Assembly: GCA_965205235.1 (NCBI GenBank)
Contig: CBDBGD010000002.1
Coordinates: forward strand, 62,001-126,000
From: CBDBGD01 sp965205235
GTDB lineage: Bacteria > Chloroflexota > Dehalococcoidia > Lucifugimonadales > UBA1127
Direction of reading: 5' to 3'
Length of the DNA: 64,000 nucleotides
The stretch's first letter is position 1. Each line of letters begins with the position of its first letter. The position numbers and the translations under genes are program-made. The notes beneath the pieces were generated by a model, which saw nothing but the letters and a program-made list of their open reading frames with translations, was not told where the DNA came from and did not search any database. Below, piece after piece: positions 25,276 through 32,311 of this stretch.

Positions 25276-26455
25276 AAAGCCGCCCACTCGACACAACGCC
25301 CGCAGACCCCTCCACCCCACTCCCTCGGAACGACACCCGGCGGGGTCTCGGACCGCAGCCGGACGCCACCCCCCGTTCGCCCTGAGCCCCGTCCCGTTCG
25401 TGGTGAAGCCCTCGAACCACGACCCACGCACCTCCCCAATATCGTCGTTCCTGCGAAAGCAGGAAGGTGAATTCACATTTCAAGTGCAACACCTGGGCAG
25501 CATAGATCTCTGCCGGGGTGCGGTACCCCAGACACTTGCGAGGGGTATTGTTGTAAGAGCGGACGAGCTGAGCAAACCGGGCGTCGGAGACGGTCGCCAG
25601 GTCGGTCTTCCGGGGAAGGGAGCGCCGCATGCGGCCGATAGCGTTCTCCACGCCGCCCTTCTGCCAAGGTGAGTGGGTATCGCAGAAGAAGGTCTGAATG
25701 CCCAGCGCGTGCAATGCGTGATGGCGGGCGAACTCCGTGCCATTGTCGAAGGTGACGGTCTGGCGCCATGCAGGAGGGAAGAAGCTCAGGGCTTGCATGA
25801 TGGCGCCGGCGATGGGGCTGGAGGCCTTCCCTTCGGGCCGCAGGGCGATGAGGAGGCGGGAGTAGCGCTCGTGCAGGGCTAGGACCACGGGGCCTCGGCG
25901 GCCGAAGGCCATCAGGTCCGCCTCCCAGTGGCCAGGGGTCTGGCGGCAGGCAGCCTCCTGGGGGCGGTGGGCCAGGGGAAGTCGGTGGGCAATGAAGGAG
26001 GCAGAGCTTCCTCCTCTGCGTCCCCGCCATCCCCGCTTGGACTTTCCGCGGGGCAGGTAGTGGCGCCAGGAGTAGTCCTTCTTGCGAGCGATCTGGGCGT
26101 AGATGAAGCGGTAGATGCTCTCGTGGGAGATGACGGGTTTGCCTGACTCCATGGCCATGCGTCCCGCCACCTGCTCAGGGGACCAGCCCTGCTTGAGGCA
26201 GGAGAGGACCTGCTGCCGGAGCCCTGCATCCCGTTCCAAGCGAGCGCCGCGCCAGCGCCGGGCATGGGCGTGCTGGTCGGCATACCGAGGCTGATAGCCC
26301 TGGGTCCGCGACCCATTGCGCGTCAGTTCCCGAGCCACGGTTGATGGCGAGCGATCCAGAGCTGCCGCAATTTGACGGACCGAGTGTCCCAGGGCGTGTA
26401 GTCGGGCCACTTCACAGCGTTCTTCAATGGTGACATGCCTATATCGTCTTCCCAT
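25274..26455 (-). CDS. IS30 family transposase with read-through C-terminus
   Basis: The protein starts MGRRYRHVTIEERCEVARL, with the IS30 helix-turn-helix (GHSVRQIAAALDRSPSTVAREL). The DDE catalytic core follows: HWEADLMAF, TVTFDNGTEFARHHAL and GGVENAIGRMRR. The family-like end is GYRTPAEIYAAQVLHLK. After this the frame runs through the terminal inverted repeat and some 64 codons into flanking repeat DNA before a stop, because no stop lies inside the element. About 330 residues are encoded by the element. The catalytic residues are present, so the enzyme may be active. Confidence 0.88.
   Translation of the reverse strand: MGRRYRHVTIEERCEVARLHALGHSVRQIAAALDRSPSTVARELTRNGSRTQGYQPRYADQHAHARRWRGARLERDAGLRQQVLSCLKQGWSPEQVAGRMAMESGKPVISHESIYRFIYAQIARKKDYSWRHYLPRGKSKRGWRGRRGGSSASFIAHRLPLAHRPQEAACRQTPGHWEADLMAFGRRGPVVLALHERYSRLLIALRPEGKASSPIAGAIMQALSFFPPAWRQTVTFDNGTEFARHHALHALGIQTFFCDTHSPWQKGGVENAIGRMRRSLPRKTDLATVSDARFAQLVRSYNNTPRKCLGYRTPAEIYAAQVLHLKCEFTFLLSQERRYWGGAWVVVRGLHHERDGAQGERGVASGCGPRPRRVSFRGSGVEGSAGVVSSGRL
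25469..25496. repeat. IS terminal inverted repeat, left
   Basis: The inner part CAAGTGCAACACCTGG matches the reverse complement of the right end almost fully (AAGTGCAACACCTGG identical), and the outer part shares TCACA. It is also read as codons at the end of the transposase frame. Confidence 0.8.
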
Positions 26456-26468
26456 GACAACACCTTAA

Positions 26469-26496
26469 CCAGGTGTTGCACTTCGTTTGTGAGTTT
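26469..26496. repeat. IS terminal inverted repeat, right
   Basis: CCAGGTGTTGCACTT at the inner side followed by CGTTTGTGAGTTT is the inverted counterpart of the left end. It lies about 14 bases upstream of the transposase start. Confidence 0.8.
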
Positions 26497-26498
26497 AG

Positions 26499-26665
26499 GG
26501 AACCTCGACCCCTCTCCCTTGTCGAACCACGGGCGCAGAGACCAGCGCCGCGGCGCGTGACGAAGGGTCCCACCTCTCCCCGCGGAGAGGCCGCCGCGCA
26601 GCGGCAGGTGAGGGGTACCCCCCGCACCCCACAGCCCCGTCCCGCTCGTGGGGAGCCTGTCGAAC
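26499..26665. repeat. Dispersed repeat remnants right of the IS
   Basis: The right half of the interrupted repeat (GGAACCTCGACCCCTCTCCC) is followed by a CCTCTCCCCGCGGAGAGG hairpin near 26573-26590 and a GGGGAGCCTGTCGAACCAC unit at 26650-26668. No gene is supported here. Confidence 0.55.
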
Positions 26666-26668
26666 CAC

Positions 26669-26839
26669 ATGAATTTTCCGCATATTCGTGCCACAGTCCC
26701 GCAGGGTCCGGTAGAATCACCCAATGCCGCGCCGGCAGGGCTGGCCATCTACCACCGAGAACGACTGGCCGGACTGAGCCACGACCAAGAGCGGCGGGCG
26801 GGAGAAATCGTGAAGGAGCGCTGGCGGCATGGCGTCTGA
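26669..26839 (+). CDS. Possible short protein overlapping the start of the next gene
   Basis: A 56-codon frame ends ...DQERRAGEIVKERWRHGV and overlaps the following gene by 11 bases. Its C-terminal half looks like a charged helix. The N-terminal half overlaps what could be the promoter (TAGAAT at 26711-26716), and there is no good ribosome site. It might be a small partner protein or not a gene at all. Confidence 0.2.
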   Translation: MNFPHIRATVPQGPVESPNAAPAGLAIYHRERLAGLSHDQERRAGEIVKERWRHGV

Positions 26840-27734
26840 GAATCGACGCTTCGTACAATTCCCACACCCGGGAGGCGAACATTCCCCGGACCACGGCGAC
26901 TGGAAGGGGTGGAACCCGACCAGCAACCCTCACGGGCGCAAGTTTCTAGAGATCGCCGGTACATGGCTGGAATCATTGGATCCAGAAAAGGCAAACGAAG
27001 GGAAGCTCTGGGCCTGGGCTGAGTGGGAACCCGAATCCCGGGTGCTGCGCCGTTTTTCCCCGCCCAGGGACGGGTTGCCCAGCTATCTATGGGAACCCAC
27101 CTGGCTGCCAAAGGAGAGTTACAGGGGACTTCACAACACGGATCCCCTAGTATTTGACGGATTCTATTACAGCAACTGCAAACAGCAGGCCTTCAAGGGT
27201 TTGAGGCAGTTGGGACGCGGTTCGGTCATGGTCTTTGGGAGCAGGAAGGGTCCCCATTGGGTGGTGGACACGGTGTTTGTAGTCGCTGACTATGTGGACC
27301 ACGCCGATACGGACTATGGGGAACGTCTTGCAGGAAGGGTGCCCCAATGCTTCCAGGACGCGGTGTTGTCTACGTATCGAGACGCCGGGTCTTATGACAG
27401 TCAACGTTGGTACAGGGGCGCGACCTACGATGAGCCCGTAGACGGGATGTTCAGCTTCTTTCCGTGCGTTCCAGCGGAGACTGAGAGGCCTTTCGCACGC
27501 CCCCGTATAGAGTTGCCGCCAGCGCACTTCACGCCAAGTCTGGCTCAGGGCGCCAAAGGATACTCCCTTCATGCAGTTCCTCTCGATCAGTCCACGCTTG
27601 AGACCCTCTGGCGTTCCATAGTCGAACAGGTTCTGGGCCAAGGACTTTTCCTGGCAGTCGCTGCCGCATGTCCCGCCCGCCATACTCCGGCAGTCCTCCA
27701 CCCTGGAGAGCCTGAACCGCGTGGGGATTCGTAG
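26829..27734 (+). CDS. Protein of unknown function, low-GC accessory gene
   Basis: The 301-residue protein begins behind AAGGAG at 26813-26818. I do not recognise a named family. Recurrent-looking motifs are FVQFPHPGGEHSPDHGDW near the start, LWAWAEWEPESRVL near residues 58-71, HNTDPLVFDGFYYSNCKQ near 101-118 and GSVMVFGSRKGPHWVVDTVF near 130-149. There is no signal peptide or membrane helix. GC is visibly lower than in the surrounding core genes, and it lies between an IS and a gene-poor stretch, so it is probably acquired. The tryptophan-rich motifs suggest a compact soluble domain, perhaps binding nucleotides or nucleic acid, but this is a guess. Confidence 0.65.
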   Translation: MASENRRFVQFPHPGGEHSPDHGDWKGWNPTSNPHGRKFLEIAGTWLESLDPEKANEGKLWAWAEWEPESRVLRRFSPPRDGLPSYLWEPTWLPKESYRGLHNTDPLVFDGFYYSNCKQQAFKGLRQLGRGSVMVFGSRKGPHWVVDTVFVVADYVDHADTDYGERLAGRVPQCFQDAVLSTYRDAGSYDSQRWYRGATYDEPVDGMFSFFPCVPAETERPFARPRIELPPAHFTPSLAQGAKGYSLHAVPLDQSTLETLWRSIVEQVLGQGLFLAVAAACPARHTPAVLHPGEPEPRGDS

Positions 27735-28329
27735 GCAATCGTCGCGTCAACTGGCTTCAAGTCCCACCGCCCATGTGCACCTTACTCTGCCCACTCCCCC
27801 CGCGTGCCACCTCCCCCTATCCCCTCACCCCCTCCATCCCCTACCCTACCCCCATGCACACCGACCCCGACCACAGTCGTCGTTCCTGCGACAGCAGAGC
27901 CTGTCCCTGCGAAGGCAGGGGGCCCTCGACGCTCTCCGCCTCCAACGGCCGCCGTCGTCCAAACGTCGTCGGCTTGCGCGGCTGGCCGCCCCTGCTGCCT
28001 GCGATTCGTTCCGCGCGCTCCCAAACCCCTATCTGCAACGCCCCCCGATTCGTTCCGCGATCGGGCCTGCGCGGCATTCGTTCCTATCTGCGGCTCGCGG
28101 CTCCAATCCGCGACGAAAAGACGACCCCAAGCTGCACTACCCTCTTCGACAGCGGTTCGATCAAACGAGTCCAAGCTGTCCCCATCTTCGTGCACAACGA
28201 ATGTCAAAGCTGGACCGCGTCGCCCCAGGCACGGAGAGCCGGGAAAAAACGCGCAAAACGAAACGAATCGAATCGAATCCCCTCCGCAGCCCAACGCCGC
28301 AAGCTGCGGGTCCAGGCCCTGCCCCTTGC
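27735..28329. other. Gene-poor stretch with one dispersed repeat
   Basis: About 600 bases hold no convincing gene. A repeat of the CGTTCCTGCGACAGCAG type lies near 27885-27925. Two copies of GATTCGTTCCGCG occur about 48 bases apart near 27999 and 28047. Open frames on both strands have compositions unlike coding DNA here. It separates the accessory block from the leuS leader. Confidence 0.5.
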
Positions 28330-28359
28330 TTGACACCCCAGCGCCCCTGCTGCTACCCT
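28330..28359 (+). promoter_or_regulatory. Promoter of the leuS leader
   Basis: TTGACA at 28330-28335 is a full -35 match. TACCCT lies 18 bases downstream as a weak -10. Transcription would start near 28366 and give a leader of about 230 bases containing the T-box. Confidence 0.5.
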
Positions 28360-28384
28360 CCCTCGCACATATCGACCAAACGCA

Positions 28385-28575
28385 GTGAAGGGGAGTAGTA
28401 GCGGCCCGCCGTGAACTCGCCCCGGAGCGGCGGGGGTGAACCCAGTAGCCTCCGACGGTGGCGCCGTTACAGCCGGCAAGGTGGCCCCGACCAAGCGGTG
28501 AGTCGGGGCAAGCAGGGTGGTACCGCGGGTCTTCTCAATCGGCCCGTCCCTCCAGGGGACGGGCTTTCTTTGTGC
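28385..28575 (+). promoter_or_regulatory. T-box leader (leucine), probable ultrashort Stem I
   Basis: The conserved T-box AGGGTGGTACCGCG is at 28514-28527, preceded by a strong Stem III (CCCCGAC...GTCGGGG, near 28484-28508) and followed by an intrinsic terminator. Near the 5' end GGGG (28390-28393) can pair with CCCC (28420-28423), enclosing AGTA on one side and TGAACTC on the other, capped by CGG-CCCG-CCG. The codon after GAA is CTC (28416-28418), a leucine codon that fits the downstream leuS. Uncharged tRNA-Leu would stabilise the antiterminator and allow leuS transcription. The Stem I of about 34 bases is far shorter than the classical one. Confidence 0.85.
28543..28572 (+). terminator. 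Intrinsic terminator of the T-box leader
   Basis: CCCGTCCC (28543-28550) pairs with GGGACGGG (28556-28563) around a five-base loop, followed by the T-rich CTTTCTTTGT. It competes with the antiterminator formed by the T-box sequence just upstream. Confidence 0.85.
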
Positions 28576-28598
28576 CACACAGGCGGAGGGTGAACGGC

Positions 28599-31124
28599 AT
28601 GGCCAGAGCGACACGGATGCGGCAGGCGACCCTGCGGTGGGACCCGCAGGCCCTCGACCGGAAGTGGCAGCAGCGCTGGGCGAAGGACGGCCTCCACCGC
28701 GTCCACGACGACGACCCGCGCCCCAAGTGGTACGAGCTCACGATGTACCCCTACCCCTCCGGCGACGTCCACATCGGCCACTGGTACGTCATGGCCCCCT
28801 CGGACGCCCATGCCCGCTTCCGGCGGATGCAGGGCTACAACGTCCTCCACCCCATGGGCTTCGACGCGTTCGGCCTCCCCGCCGAGAACGCCGCCATCCG
28901 CCAGGGCGGCCACCCCCACGCGTGGACCATGGCCAACGTGGAGCGCATGCGCGGCCAGCTCCGCTCCATGGGCACGGTCTACGACTGGGACCGGGAGGTC
29001 GTCTGCTGCCTCCCCGAGTTCTATCGATGGAATCAGTGGCTCTTCCTGCAGTTCTACAAGGCAGGCCTGGCCTACCGCGCCCACGCCCCTGCCGTCTGGT
29101 GCCCCTCCTGCCAGACCGTGCTCGCCAACGAGCAGGTGGTCAACGGCGCCTGCGAACGCTGCGGCACCCCCGTCACCCGCCGCGAGCTCAGCCAGTGGTT
29201 CCTGCGCATCACCCAGTACGTCGAGGAGCTGCTCGACTTCTCCGGCCTCGTCGACTGGCCCGACAAGATCCTGACGATGCAGCGCAACTGGATCGGCCGC
29301 AGCCAGGGTGTCGAGGTCGCCTTCGACATCTCCCACACCGGCGCGCCCGAGTCGGAGCTGCGCGTCTTCACCACCCGCGTCGACACCCTCTTCGGCGTCA
29401 CCTTCATGGTCCTCGCACCCGAGCACCCCCTCGTGCCCGCCCTGACCAGCCCGGAGCAGCGCGCGGCCGTCGAGGCTTACGTCGAGGAGGCCCGACGCAA
29501 GTCGGACATCGAGCGGCTGTCCGCCGACCGGGAGAAGACCGGCGTCCCGCTGGGCAGCTACTGCGTGAACCCCGCCAGCGGCGAGCAGGTGCCCATCCTC
29601 GTCGCCGACTACGCCGTCGCCTGGTACGCCCAGGGCGCGGTCATGGGCGTCCCCGCCCACGACGAGCGCGACTTCGCGTTCGCCACCAAGTACGGCCTGC
29701 CCATACGCGTCGTCATCGCCCCGCCGGACTGGGACGGCGAGCCCCTGCAGGAGGCCTACCTGGGTCCCGGCGTCCAGGTCAACTCCGGCGGGTTCGACGG
29801 CATCCCCAACGAGCAGGGCATGGACGCTATCGCCGACCACGTCGAGGAGCGGGGCACGGGCCAGCGCACCATCGCCTACCGCATCCGCGACTGGCTGATC
29901 TCACGCCAGCGCTACTGGGGCACCCCTATCCCGATGGTCCACTGCGAGTCCTGCGGCGCCGTGCCCGTTCCCGAGGACCAGCTTCCCGTGCTGCTCCCCG
30001 AGGACGCCGAGTTCAAGCCGTCCGGCGAGTCGCCGCTGGCCCGCCACGAGGGCTTCACCCGCGCCGCCTGCCCCGCCTGCGGCGGCGAGGCGCGCCGCGA
30101 GACCGACACCATGGACACCTTCTTCGACTCCTCCTGGTACTTCCTGCGCTTCCTCAGCCCCGACGACGACACCCGTCCCTGGGACCCCGCGCAGGTGAAG
30201 CAGTGGGCCCCCGTCGACCAGTACACCGGCGGCGCCGAGCACGCCATCCTGCATCTGCTCTACGCCCGCTTCTTCATCAAGGGCCTGCGGGACATGGGCA
30301 TGCTGGACTTCGACGAGCCTTTCCTGCGGCTCTTCAACCAGGGCCACATCATTTCGGAAGGCGCCAAGATGTCCAAGTCCCGGGGCAACGTGGTGAACCC
30401 GGACGCCTATGTGGAGCTGATGGGCGCGGACGTGGTGCGCCTCTACCTGATGTTCGTCGGGCCGTGGGAGAGCGGCGGCGAGTGGCAGGACGCGGGCATC
30501 AACGGCATCGCCCGATGGCTCGTCCGCCTCTGGGACCTGCTCCTGCGCGACCCGTCCGGCCTCGTCGGCGCGTCCCCGTCGCCCGACGCCCTGCGAAACG
30601 TGCAGCGGCGGCTCCACCAGACGGTGCGCCGCGTCCACCGCGACATCGACACGTTCAACTTCAACACCGCCGTCGCTGCGCTCATGGAGCTCAGCAACGA
30701 CCTGGCCCGCGCATGGGATGACGGCGGCCTGGACGCACGCACCTGGGCGGAAACGCGACGCCTCTTCATGCTCATGCTGGCGCCTCTGGCCCCCCACTTC
30801 GCCGAGGAGCTGTGGGAGCGCACCGGCGGCGCCTACAGCATCCACCAGCAGCCCTTCCCGACATGGGACGACGCCCTGGCCGCCGTCGAGTCGGTCACGC
30901 TGGTGGTGCAGGTCGACGGCCGCGTGCGCGACCGCCTCACCGTCGCCGTCGACATCGCGGAGGCGGATGCGGTGCAGCTCGCGATGGAGTCCCCCAACGT
31001 CCGCCGCCACCTGGAGGGCCGGGACGTGGCCCGCACGATCTACGTGCCCGCCCGCCTGGTCAACATCGTCACGCGGGTAACGACCGAGGACATCCTCCGC
31101 GCCCGTGACGCAGACCGGAAGTGA
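28599..31124 (+). CDS. leuS: Leucine--tRNA ligase
   Basis: The 841-residue class I synthetase charges tRNA-Leu. The HIGH signature is in PYPSGDVHIGHWYVMAP near residue 50, the KMSKS loop is in EGAKMSKSRGNVVNP near 586, and the long CP1 editing domain lies between them (residues about 220-420). A zinc-type CxxC pair (CPSCQ...CERC) is also visible. The start at 28599 has GGAGGG upstream and lies just after the T-box terminator. A PIN-domain gene overlaps the stop by four bases. Confidence 0.97.
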   Translation: MARATRMRQATLRWDPQALDRKWQQRWAKDGLHRVHDDDPRPKWYELTMYPYPSGDVHIGHWYVMAPSDAHARFRRMQGYNVLHPMGFDAFGLPAENAAIRQGGHPHAWTMANVERMRGQLRSMGTVYDWDREVVCCLPEFYRWNQWLFLQFYKAGLAYRAHAPAVWCPSCQTVLANEQVVNGACERCGTPVTRRELSQWFLRITQYVEELLDFSGLVDWPDKILTMQRNWIGRSQGVEVAFDISHTGAPESELRVFTTRVDTLFGVTFMVLAPEHPLVPALTSPEQRAAVEAYVEEARRKSDIERLSADREKTGVPLGSYCVNPASGEQVPILVADYAVAWYAQGAVMGVPAHDERDFAFATKYGLPIRVVIAPPDWDGEPLQEAYLGPGVQVNSGGFDGIPNEQGMDAIADHVEERGTGQRTIAYRIRDWLISRQRYWGTPIPMVHCESCGAVPVPEDQLPVLLPEDAEFKPSGESPLARHEGFTRAACPACGGEARRETDTMDTFFDSSWYFLRFLSPDDDTRPWDPAQVKQWAPVDQYTGGAEHAILHLLYARFFIKGLRDMGMLDFDEPFLRLFNQGHIISEGAKMSKSRGNVVNPDAYVELMGADVVRLYLMFVGPWESGGEWQDAGINGIARWLVRLWDLLLRDPSGLVGASPSPDALRNVQRRLHQTVRRVHRDIDTFNFNTAVAALMELSNDLARAWDDGGLDARTWAETRRLFMLMLAPLAPHFAEELWERTGGAYSIHQQPFPTWDDALAAVESVTLVVQVDGRVRDRLTVAVDIAEADAVQLAMESPNVRRHLEGRDVARTIYVPARLVNIVTRVTTEDILRARDADRK

Positions 31125-31516
31125 CGACGGTCGTCGACGCGTCCGTGCTGGTCGCCGCACTTGTCGACTCGGGACACGCAAGCAGGTGGGCCGAATCAGC
31201 GCTTGCCGATGGCGACCTCGTCAGCCCAGAGTTGGCTCTCGCTGAGACCGCCAACATCCTCCGCCGGTTGGAGCAATCCGGCGCGCTCTCGCGCATCGAG
31301 GCTGCTCTCGCCTACCGGGATCTGCTGCGGCTGAACATGGAGACGTTTGCCTTCGCCCCATTCGCAGAGCGAATATGGGAGCTGCGCGGCGGTCTGACCA
31401 GCTACGACGCCTGGTACGTCGCCCTCGCGGAGGCGCTGGACTGCCCCCTGGCAACCCTCGACCTCAAGCTCACCCGCGCCCCCGGCCCAATGTGTGAGTT
31501 CGTCATCCCGCCCTAA
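31121..31516 (+). CDS. PIN domain-containing protein (orphan VapC-like)
   Basis: The 131-residue protein starts with GTG overlapping the leuS stop (GTGA). The PIN-fold acidic residues are in place: VVDASVLVAALVD at the start, an ELALAETANILRR glutamate near residue 45, and SYDAWYVALAEALDCPLATLD near the end. PIN toxins cleave tRNA or rRNA. No antitoxin gene precedes it, so it would be read from the leuS transcript. That makes it either an orphan toxin, a domesticated RNase, or one kept silent by an antitoxin elsewhere. Confidence 0.85.
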   Translation: MTTVVDASVLVAALVDSGHASRWAESALADGDLVSPELALAETANILRRLEQSGALSRIEAALAYRDLLRLNMETFAFAPFAERIWELRGGLTSYDAWYVALAEALDCPLATLDLKLTRAPGPMCEFVIPP

Positions 31517-31587
31517 CAAGGCCTGTCACGCCCTCCTCCCATGAGCGCCGGACCCACCTCGACGAAGTTGACCGGCCTCCACGCAGT

Positions 31588-31620
31588 GTGTATGATGCAT
31601 ACACATACCTATTAGGTATG
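31588..31620. promoter_or_regulatory. Twin palindromes, candidate VapB(C) operator
   Basis: GTGTATGATGCATACAC (31588-31604, six-base arms) abuts CATACCTATTAGGTATG (31604-31620, seven-base arms), sharing one base. They lie directly before the antitoxin gene in AT-rich sequence. Paired palindromes of this kind are bound by ribbon-helix-helix antitoxins with their toxin to repress the operon. Confidence 0.6.
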
Positions 31621-31632
31621 CTGGAGTTGGAC

Positions 31633-31908
31633 ATGGCTAGAGTTCAGCTTGTTATCCCTGATGAAGACCGAGACCGTTTCGTCCACCAGGCGCGTAGAGA
31701 GGGAATGACCTTGAGCGCGTGGCTGAGGACCGCTGCCCAAGAACGCCTGGAATCACGCCGGCGCGTCAAGCTGTTCGAGTCACCGGAAGACGTCGAGGAG
31801 TTCTTCCGGTCATGCGCCGCACTGGACGGTCCGGACACGGAGCCCGACTGGACTGAGCACCTGCGTGTCATGAGCGAGTCGCGCGCAAGAGGCGTGGCCA
31901 CAACGTGA
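31633..31908 (+). CDS. Antitoxin, ribbon-helix-helix VapB-like
   Basis: I start this 91-residue protein at MARVQLVIPDEDRDRF (ATG at 31633, GGAG upstream). The opening strand followed by HQARREGMTLSAWLRTAAQERLE is a ribbon-helix-helix DNA-binding domain. The acidic C-terminal part (SPEDVEEFFRSC...DTEPDWTEH) is the likely toxin-binding tail. Its stop overlaps the GTG start of the PIN toxin, the usual antitoxin-toxin arrangement. Confidence 0.82.
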   Translation: MARVQLVIPDEDRDRFVHQARREGMTLSAWLRTAAQERLESRRRVKLFESPEDVEEFFRSCAALDGPDTEPDWTEHLRVMSESRARGVATT

Positions 31909-32288
31909 TCTTCGTCGACACCAACGTCTTCATGTACGCAGTAGGACGGCCCCACCCACTCAGGACCCCAGCCCGCGAGTTCTTCGTCGAGTCCAACCGG
32001 AAGGGGGTCCCCCTATCTACGTCGGCGGAAGTACTGCAGGAGATGGTTCACGCATATCTCCCAGTGGGAAGACTGGAAACGCTTGACGCGGCATTGTCTC
32101 TGGTCGCCCGGTGCCGTGTGAAGGTGTGGCCGCTGGAAGAGCAGGACGTCACGCTGGCCCGTCAGCTCCGTGACCAGCATCCCGGTCTGGGCGCGCGGGA
32201 CCTGTGCCACCTCGCGAGCTGTCGCAGGCGCGGTGTAAGCGTGATCAAGACCTTCGACCACGCCCTCGGCGGTGTCGTCACCCGCTAG
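31905..32288 (+). CDS. vapC: PIN domain toxin VapC-like
   Basis: This 127-residue PIN protein begins MIFVDTNVFMYAVGRPHPL and has the conserved aspartates and glutamate (D5, E near residue 44 in SAEVLQEMVHAY, and GLGARDLCHLASCRRRG). It has an intact antitoxin upstream and a paired operator, so it is a complete type II toxin-antitoxin module. The likely activity is sequence- or structure-specific RNase on tRNA. Confidence 0.87.
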   Translation: MIFVDTNVFMYAVGRPHPLRTPAREFFVESNRKGVPLSTSAEVLQEMVHAYLPVGRLETLDAALSLVARCRVKVWPLEEQDVTLARQLRDQHPGLGARDLCHLASCRRRGVSVIKTFDHALGGVVTR

Positions 32289-32311
32289 AGGCGGGGCGAC
32301 GAAGCGTCCCC

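Larger units (their letters stand above)
25466..26498 (-). mobile_element. IS30-family insertion sequence (about 1.03 kb)
   Basis: The element is bounded by imperfect terminal inverted repeats (25469-25496 and 26469-26496) and contains one transposase gene. It sits inside a dispersed repeat. Left flank ends GCAGGAA and right flank resumes GGAACCTCGACC, so removal restores a continuous CGTTCCTGCGAAAGCAGG-AACCTC unit. GGAA on both sides (25462-25465 and 26499-26502) may be a target duplication. Confidence 0.8.

Noticed and set aside
25187..26665. A CRISPR array suggested by repeated hairpins
   Set aside because: The repeats are of several unrelated types with irregular spacing and no cas genes.
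27782..28336. Open frames of about 190 codons on both strands between the unknown gene and leuS
   Set aside because: They overlap a dispersed repeat, lack ribosome sites and have no domain-like sequence.
28385..28598. Short open frames through the leuS leader as a leader peptide or N-terminal extension of LeuS
   Set aside because: The T-box, Stem III and terminator occupy this region, and a good ribosome site stands before the ATG at 28599.
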